Source: Pseudomonas allokribbensis
Lineage (GTDB): Bacteria > Pseudomonadota > Gammaproteobacteria > Pseudomonadales > Pseudomonadaceae
Direction: 5' to 3'
NCBI RefSeq assembly: GCF_014863605.1
Contig: NZ_CP062252.1
Span: 4,287,001-4,351,000 of the forward strand
DNA: 64,000 nt
Below, one piece after another: positions 59,104 to 64,000 of this stretch. The position numbers and the translations under genes are program-made. The stretch's first letter is position 1. The number at the start of each line of letters is the position of its first letter. Under the pieces are notes generated by a model, which saw nothing but the letters and a program-made list of their open reading frames with translations, did no database searches and was not told where the DNA came from.

Positions 59104-61428
59104 GAAATCGTCGTCGACAAACGGCAGGATCGCATCCGCCACCGGTTGCAGCTGGCGGGTGATGTAGTGGTCGTAGTCGATGGCCGCGCGACGCACCTCC
59201 AGCGGTTCAGGGCCGGCCAGGGTGATCACGTAGCTGATCCAGCCGCCGTTCTGGTATTGCCGCGGGCGACCGTGCTGCGCGTTGTAGTCGTCGGCCAGCC
59301 GTGCGGCGCGCACGTGGGGCGGCACGTTGCGTTCGTAATCGTCGAGGGTTCGGCGAAGACGCTTGCGGTAGACCAGTCGCTCGTCGAACTCGCCGGCCAG
59401 GGTCTTGCGCACGTATTCACGCACGTAATCCTGATACGGCTTGCGCTGGAAGATCCGCTCGTACAACTCCTGCTGAAATTGCCGGGCCAGCAGCGACCAG
59501 TCGGTGCGCACGGTTTCCAGGCCTTTGTAGACCATTTCTTCTGTGCCGTCGGCGCGGGTCACCAGGCCGGCATAGCGCTTTTTGCTGCCCTCCTCGGCAC
59601 CACGAATAGTCGGCATCAGGAAGCGTTTGTAGTGGGTTTCGAACTGCAATTCGAGGGCGCTTTCCAGCCCGTACTGCTCACGCACATGCTCGCGCCACCA
59701 GTCGTTGACGTACTGCACCAGCGCCCGGCCGATGGTCGCCGCTTCTTCCTGACCGTGGGGGCGACGCAGCCAGACGAACGTCGAGTCGGTGTCGCCATAG
59801 ATCACCGCATGCCCCTGAGCCTCGATCAACTGCCGGGTGCGCAGCATGATTTCGTGGCCGCGCAGGGTGATCGATGACGCCAGCCGCGTATCGAAAAACC
59901 GGCAACCGCTGGAACCCAGCACGCCGTAAAAGGCGTTCATGATGATCTTCAGCGCCTGGGACAGCGGCGCGTTGTGTTCACGCTTGGCGGTCTCGCGGCC
60001 CTCGGCGACCCGGGCGACGATGGACGGCAGGCAATGACGGGTACGGGAGAAACGCGCGCCGCGAAAACCCGGCACCGAATCGCTGTCGTCAGGATGCTGC
60101 AAGCCTTCGATCAACCCCACCGGATCAATCAGGAATGTGCGAATGATCGACGGATAGAGACTCTTGTAGTCGAGCACCAGCACCGATTCGTACAGCCCCG
60201 GTTGCGAGTCCATGACAAATCCGCCGGGGCTCGCCTGCGGAGGATTGGTGCCAAGGTTCGGCGCCACAAAACCCTGGCGGTGCATCAACGGCATGTACAG
60301 ATGGGTGAACGCCGCCACCGAGCCGCCGCTGCGATCCGCCGGCAAACCGGTGACGCTGGCGCGCTCCAGCAAAAATTTCAGCAGCTCGGTCTTGGCGAAG
60401 ATCCGCGTGACCAGTTCGCAGTCCTTGAGGTTGTACTTGGCCAGCGCCGGTTTGTCCTCGGCGAACATCCGGTTGATTTCGTCCATGCGCTGGTACGGGT
60501 TGTCGATCGACTTGCCTTCGCCGAGCAGGGTCTGGGCGACGTTTTCCAGACTGAACGAGGGGAAACTCCAGGTCGCCGAACGCAGGGATTCGATGCCATC
60601 GATGATCAGCCGCCCCGCCGCTGCCGCGAAGTAATGAGTGCGGCTGCCGTGTTCGCGCCACTGCATTTCTTCACCGCCGCGCCCGAGCTTGAGCGGCACG
60701 CCAAGGCGTCGGGCGTGTTCGTGGAGAATGCGCAGGTCGAACTGCACGAGGTTCCAGCCGATGATTGCGTCAGGGTCGTGGTAGGCGAACCAGTCGTTGA
60801 GTTTCTTCAGGATCAATGTGCGCGATTCGCAGTACTCAAGGTCGAAGTCGACAATGCTGTCATCGCCATTCGGCGCGCCCAGCATGTACACCTGCCGTTC
60901 GCCGCAGCCTTCCAGCGCGATGGAATACAGCTCGCCCTGCTCGGTGGTTTCGATATCCAGCGAAACCAGCCGCAGTGTCGGGCGATAGTCGGGCGAAGGC
61001 TTGAGGTGGGCGTCGAGCAGCACACCGTCGGCATCGGGTGTGCCGCTGAACCACACCGGCGCGGTGATGAAACGCTCCATCAGGTAACGCTCGGGCGGTC
61101 GCACATCAGCTTCGAAGACATCGACACTGTGACGGTTGAGCGCCGTTTCCAGGCGCATCAACTGGCCGTGTTGCTGGCAATACAGCCCGAGCACCGGGCG
61201 ATGCTCGAAATCCTGCAGGGCCAGAGGGCGCAGTTCGACGTTCTTTTCGTCCGCCAGCACCCGCTCGGCCTGCTCAAGCTGCGCCGCCGGGATGAACGCC
61301 ACCGACGGCTGATGCGGCAGGCGAACACGGCGCGGCCCGGCGTCGGTCGCCAGCCAGAACTCGACTTCGGTGCCGGCCGGGGTGTCGCGCCAATGCCGGG
61401 TCAGGACGAAGCCCTGCTGTAAATCCAC
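59068..61428 (-). CDS. polB: DNA polymerase II (family B)
   Basis: 786 residues from GTG 61428 ([17 protein letters not shown]), the expected length; an adjacent GTG at 61431 is possible. 3'-5' exonuclease motif [10 protein letters not shown] with Asp158/Glu160, polymerase motif [14 protein letters not shown], motif [14 protein letters not shown] and motif [12 protein letters not shown] are all intact. Acts in restart of stalled forks and translesion synthesis, and is SOS-induced in E. coli; I saw no clear LexA box upstream. Confidence 0.95.
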   Translation of the reverse strand: MDLQQGFVLTRHWRDTPAGTEVEFWLATDAGPRRVRLPHQPSVAFIPAAQLEQAERVLADEKNVELRPLALQDFEHRPVLGLYCQQHGQLMRLETALNRHSVDVFEADVRPPERYLMERFITAPVWFSGTPDADGVLLDAHLKPSPDYRPTLRLVSLDIETTEQGELYSIALEGCGERQVYMLGAPNGDDSIVDFDLEYCESRTLILKKLNDWFAYHDPDAIIGWNLVQFDLRILHEHARRLGVPLKLGRGGEEMQWREHGSRTHYFAAAAGRLIIDGIESLRSATWSFPSFSLENVAQTLLGEGKSIDNPYQRMDEINRMFAEDKPALAKYNLKDCELVTRIFAKTELLKFLLERASVTGLPADRSGGSVAAFTHLYMPLMHRQGFVAPNLGTNPPQASPGGFVMDSQPGLYESVLVLDYKSLYPSIIRTFLIDPVGLIEGLQHPDDSDSVPGFRGARFSRTRHCLPSIVARVAEGRETAKREHNAPLSQALKIIMNAFYGVLGSSGCRFFDTRLASSITLRGHEIMLRTRQLIEAQGHAVIYGDTDSTFVWLRRPHGQEEAATIGRALVQYVNDWWREHVREQYGLESALELQFETHYKRFLMPTIRGAEEGSKKRYAGLVTRADGTEEMVYKGLETVRTDWSLLARQFQQELYERIFQRKPYQDYVREYVRKTLAGEFDERLVYRKRLRRTLDDYERNVPPHVRAARLADDYNAQHGRPRQYQNGGWISYVITLAGPEPLEVRRAAIDYDHYITRQLQPVADAILPFVDDDFSTLIGGQLGLF

Positions 61429-61617
61429 CACTGCGACCTCAAGAATTGATTCAGATAGGCATTCTACGCGGCATTGCAGCAACCGGTGGCACAGGCCTCG
61501 CAATGAAAAAACCCGTCAAATGACGTTTTTTGCGTGTTATCTGCCGTTTTGCGGCCTTGCTCTGCGCGCCACGGTCTACGATGCTTGGAGAACAACGACA
61601 ACACCTGAGTAACCACC

Positions 61618-62058
61618 ATGAAAACCGTCGCCCAGCTGCTCAAGCTCAAAGATCAGAAAAATCAGGAAGTGCACCAGATCAAACCCGATCACATGGTGCT
61701 CGAAGCGCTGATGAAGATGGCCGAGAAAAACGTCGGCGCCTTGCTCGTGGTGGAGGACGATAAAGTGGTGGGCATCATCAGCGAACGCGATTACGCGCGC
61801 AAACTGGTGCTGCACGGGCGCTCCTCGGTAGGCACGCCGGTACGCGACATCATGGTCGCAAACGTGATCACGGTGGACACCCACCAGACCGTCGACACTT
61901 GCCTGAGCATCATGTCCGACAAACGCCTGCGCCACTTGCCGGTGGTGGAAAACGGCAAGCTGCTGGGCCTGCTGTCGATCGGCGACCTGGTCAAGGAAGC
62001 GATTGCCGAACAGGCCGAGCTGATCAAACAGCTGGAGCAGTACATTCGCGGGGAGTGA
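61618..62058 (+). CDS. CBS-domain pair protein
   Basis: 146 residues with two CBS domains: 15-65 (HMVLEALMKMAEKNVGALLVVEDDKVVGIISERDYAR) and 82-135 (TVDTCLSIMSDKRLRHLPVVENGKLLGLLSIGDLV). Tandem CBS modules bind adenosine nucleotides and act as energy sensors. No attached catalytic domain. Helical C-terminus. Confidence 0.9.
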   Translation: MKTVAQLLKLKDQKNQEVHQIKPDHMVLEALMKMAEKNVGALLVVEDDKVVGIISERDYARKLVLHGRSSVGTPVRDIMVANVITVDTHQTVDTCLSIMSDKRLRHLPVVENGKLLGLLSIGDLVKEAIAEQAELIKQLEQYIRGE

Positions 62059-62070
62059 TCGGCCGAAGTC

Positions 62071-62694
62071 TCAAGAAGGCCAATGTCGCGCAAAGACCGG
62101 CGCCAGTACCGGGTGCCGGTCAATGCGTTGCAGCCATGCATAAAACCCCGGCCGGGCCTGGCGCAGGTGTTCGCGGGTGCCGGCCCAGCGCGTCACTACT
62201 GCCGCCAATACATCCAGTGCTCCCGGTGTTTCATCGTCCAGGTACAGCTCGGCGGAAAACTGGTCGGCGAACACTTCCCACATCCAGTGCAATCGCTCCC
62301 GCGCGCCCGCCATCAGGTTCTGTCGCGATGCTTCATCCGGCATCACCAGCCAACGCTCGGGGTAATCGATGACACCGATGGCCACGTAGCAATTGTTGAC
62401 GATGTACACCAGACCGCGAATCGCCTGATCACGATCCGCCGCGTTGGCCGGCAACAGGCCCGACGCAGGGAAGCTCAACCCCAGGTGAATCAGGATTGCC
62501 GCGCTTTCAGTGAGCGCACTGCCATCGGGTAGTTGCAAAGTCGGAATCTGCTTGAGCGGATTGAGCCTGGCCAGTTCCTGCGCCGCTTCGGCGCTGGCTT
62601 CGATGTCGATGAAGCGATAAGCGATCTGGCACAGCTCGAGCGCCGCTTCGATGGCCGCCGCCCCTGAATTGCGATGTCCGTAGAGCTGATACAT
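62071..62694 (-). CDS. glutathione S-transferase family protein
   Basis: 207 residues. Thioredoxin-like N-domain 1-78 (YQLYGHRNSGAAAIEAALEL, NPLKQIPTLQLPDGSALTESAAIL with cis-Pro and the glutathione gamma-Glu site ES), helical C-domain after 90. The usual active-site Ser/Cys would be Ser10 in RNSG. Substrate unknown. Confidence 0.88.
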   Translation of the reverse strand: MYQLYGHRNSGAAAIEAALELCQIAYRFIDIEASAEAAQELARLNPLKQIPTLQLPDGSALTESAAILIHLGLSFPASGLLPANAADRDQAIRGLVYIVNNCYVAIGVIDYPERWLVMPDEASRQNLMAGARERLHWMWEVFADQFSAELYLDDETPGALDVLAAVVTRWAGTREHLRQARPGFYAWLQRIDRHPVLAPVFARHWPS

Positions 62695-63721
62695 ATCCCC
62701 TCCTCCACTGCGAAAGGCATCCTGCCTGGCCCTATTTATAGCTGTTGTATCGAATTTGGCACGGATTGCGCATTCATCGGCAGCTTGCGAATCCCTGATC
62801 TCGCAAAACAGCGCTGGCGGTGCCCATCCCGCACCAAGAGCAATCAGCGAACGCTATCCGCGTTCTTGTAAGGTGCGATACCGAACCAAAAGTTCGCGTA
62901 TCCGAGCTGGCAACAAGGAGTTCACCGCGTGAATCTTCATCTGCTGCGCCATTCTCTTCTCTCCGTACCCCTGTACCTGCGCGGTGTTCGTCCTCCGGAC
63001 AGTCCGTACATTCCTTTTATTACCTGAACGCCAGCACTATTTATTTTTTAAATAGCATGCAAGAAGTCATTGCGTGCGCGCTGCATTAATGAACGCCAGA
63101 AAATATTGTTCGACAATAACTTCCAGACAGCACACCGCTACAACTTTTGCTGTTCGGCGCTAATGTTCTGAGTGCACCAAAACTGCACTTTCAGTCAATA
63201 CACCGCTCAAGCGGAACGACCGACTCTACTTAAACAAGAACAAGGAACATCGCCTGTGACCCGCTAAAACACTGACCCGCACCAAATCAGTCCGCCACGC
63301 ACCATCACGCGCCCTGGCTGACACGAGAACAGCCGCTCTATCTCGCTGAACAGCGCGATACCGCGCCCGGTCTGTCTCGCCTTGAAAAAAGCCCTGCAAA
63401 CAGGGCCTTCGGAAGGTTATGCGCCCATGAAAACCGGCGTGCTTGATGAAACTTATATAAATGCGACATACGTATCAGTCGAGAAATAAACACAACACAA
63501 TGGGTCACTCTTTGGCACAGCGGTTGCTATTGCATCAATCATGAGGGCAAGAATGAGACAAGCCACTCAATTGCACACTCACTCATAAAAGAACAGCCAC
63601 GGACCGGGTCAATGAACAATCGAAGTCGATGTTACTGAAGCAATAAGCTGCACAAGCCCTGTTCAATAGATAGTTCAACTATCGGCTTCTGCACACCTGT
63701 ATGAAAGTTGCGACCACTCAC
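62695..63721. other. long intergenic stretch without recognised gene
   Basis: About 1 kb between the GST gene and the TonB-like gene. No convincing ORF: frames are short, lack ribosome-binding sites and show no protein pattern. AT-richer in 63020-63120 and 63430-63600. A near-perfect dyad GATAGTTCAACTATC occurs at 63671-63685. It may be a decayed gene, a regulatory RNA region or long promoter DNA. Confidence 0.4.
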
Positions 63722-63744
63722 TCGAACAACGCTGTGTTGTTCGA
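63722..63744. promoter_or_regulatory. hairpin or operator ahead of tonB-like gene
   Basis: TCGAACAAC-gctgt-GTTGTTCGA, perfect nine-base arms ending 40 bases before ATG 63785, no T-run. Could be an operator or a leader hairpin. I found no Fur box, which would have been expected if the gene were iron-controlled. Confidence 0.4.
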
Positions 63745-63784
63745 ACGGCACCTTATTGCCCTTCATCCAGCCGAGGGAGCTTTA

Positions 63785-64000
63785 ATGAACGATGCGGTAA
63801 AGCACAGAACGCCGCCGGGGCCATTACGGAACGCACCACTTGCGTCGGTGGCGGGTCGGCCCGTCTATAAGGCCAACACTTCGCAGCCCGGCGGCCTGAA
63901 CAAACAGCAGATGCTGTTGCTGGTGGCGGTGTCGGCATTGATACACGGCGGCGCCTGGTGGTTTTTCCAGCAGGCCAGGGCCGAGCCGTTGCCCACGCCA
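63785..64000 (+). CDS. TonB-like energy transducer, 5' part only
   Basis: 72 residues to the window edge. Short cytoplasmic lead (MNDAVKHRTPPGPLRNAPLA), one membrane helix near 45-62 (MLLLVAVSALIHGGAWWFF, with the Ser-x3-His pattern SALIH of TonB transmembrane helices) and the start of a Pro-rich stretch (EPLPTP). TonB passes proton-motive energy from ExbBD to outer-membrane receptors. GGGAGC precedes ATG 63785. Confidence 0.72.
   Translation, partial: MNDAVKHRTPPGPLRNAPLASVAGRPVYKANTSQPGGLNKQQMLLLVAVSALIHGGAWWFFQQARAEPLPTP

Noticed and set aside
59974..61422. 482-codon frame opposite polB
   Set aside because: Antisense shadow of a gene with all family B polymerase motifs.
61504..61532. Hairpin AAAAACCCGTCA/TGACGTTTTTT between polB and the CBS gene as terminator
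   Set aside because: It lies upstream of both divergent genes, so no transcript clearly ends there; stem is imperfect. An operator role is possible but unsupported.
62820..63089. 89-codon ORF in the 62.7-63.8 kb gap
   Set aside because: No ribosome-binding site, Ser/Arg-rich random-looking sequence, no recognisable pattern.

Overview
The window looks like chromosome from a fluorescens-group Pseudomonas. Gene content and order are typical (tig, an Arg-His-Leu-His tRNA cluster, folD, pbpG, sstT, yceH, ampR/ampC, gudP/gudD, polB), most of it is GC-rich with close gene packing, and bidirectional terminators are frequent. All calls come from reading the sequence; no database search was run, so family names rest on recognised motifs and lengths.

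Layout. 1-15.7 kb is core: 3'-truncated trigger factor, tRNA cluster with a duplicated tRNA-His unit, folD, penicillin-binding endopeptidase, a degenerate C39-like lipoprotein, TerC, nhaR, MFS efflux, sstT, DUF1993, yceH, cupin, shikimate dehydrogenase-like, small proteins and an AI-2E exporter-family protein. 15.7-21.7 kb is an accessory island with an Rhs polymorphic toxin (rhs1), a probable immunity gene and decayed relics, between imperfect direct repeats. 21.8-36.2 kb is metabolic core: trhP/yegQ, a LysR/EamA pair, a GntR-regulated D-glucarate operon (gudP-gudD), the divergent ampR/ampC pair, a GNAT enzyme, TauE, an HNH-like protein and a periplasmic galactose mutarotase.

36.3-57.4 kb is the most unusual part. 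It is a type VI secretion effector island read leftward: hcp, vgrG, rhs2, its immunity gene, a 110-aa protein, PAAR, then about 11.5 kb of AT-richer DNA packed with around 15 orphan immunity-like genes (SUKH-3, Imm32-like, DUF4265, DUF1963 twice, and several unrecognised families). Truncated delivery genes (a 110-aa protein, a PAAR, an Rhs core) appear joined directly to the last codons of lost toxins, and a recurring imperfect inverted repeat separates cassettes. I read this as an archive of displaced toxin cassettes in which immunity was kept and toxin lost. The hcp upstream region carries a sigma-54-like promoter and three identical-architecture dyads (TGCGCAA-N4-TTGCGCA), which may control the island.

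57.8-64 kb returns to core: aldo/keto reductase, DUF1810, DNA polymerase II (polB), a CBS-domain protein, a glutathione S-transferase, a gene-poor stretch of about 1.1 kb, and the start of a TonB-like protein that runs off the window.

Working together: Hcp forms the tube, VgrG the spike and PAAR the tip; Rhs2 is the cargo, with its 122-residue tip as warhead. The adjacent immunity protein protects the producer, and the downstream array would protect against siblings still carrying older tips.
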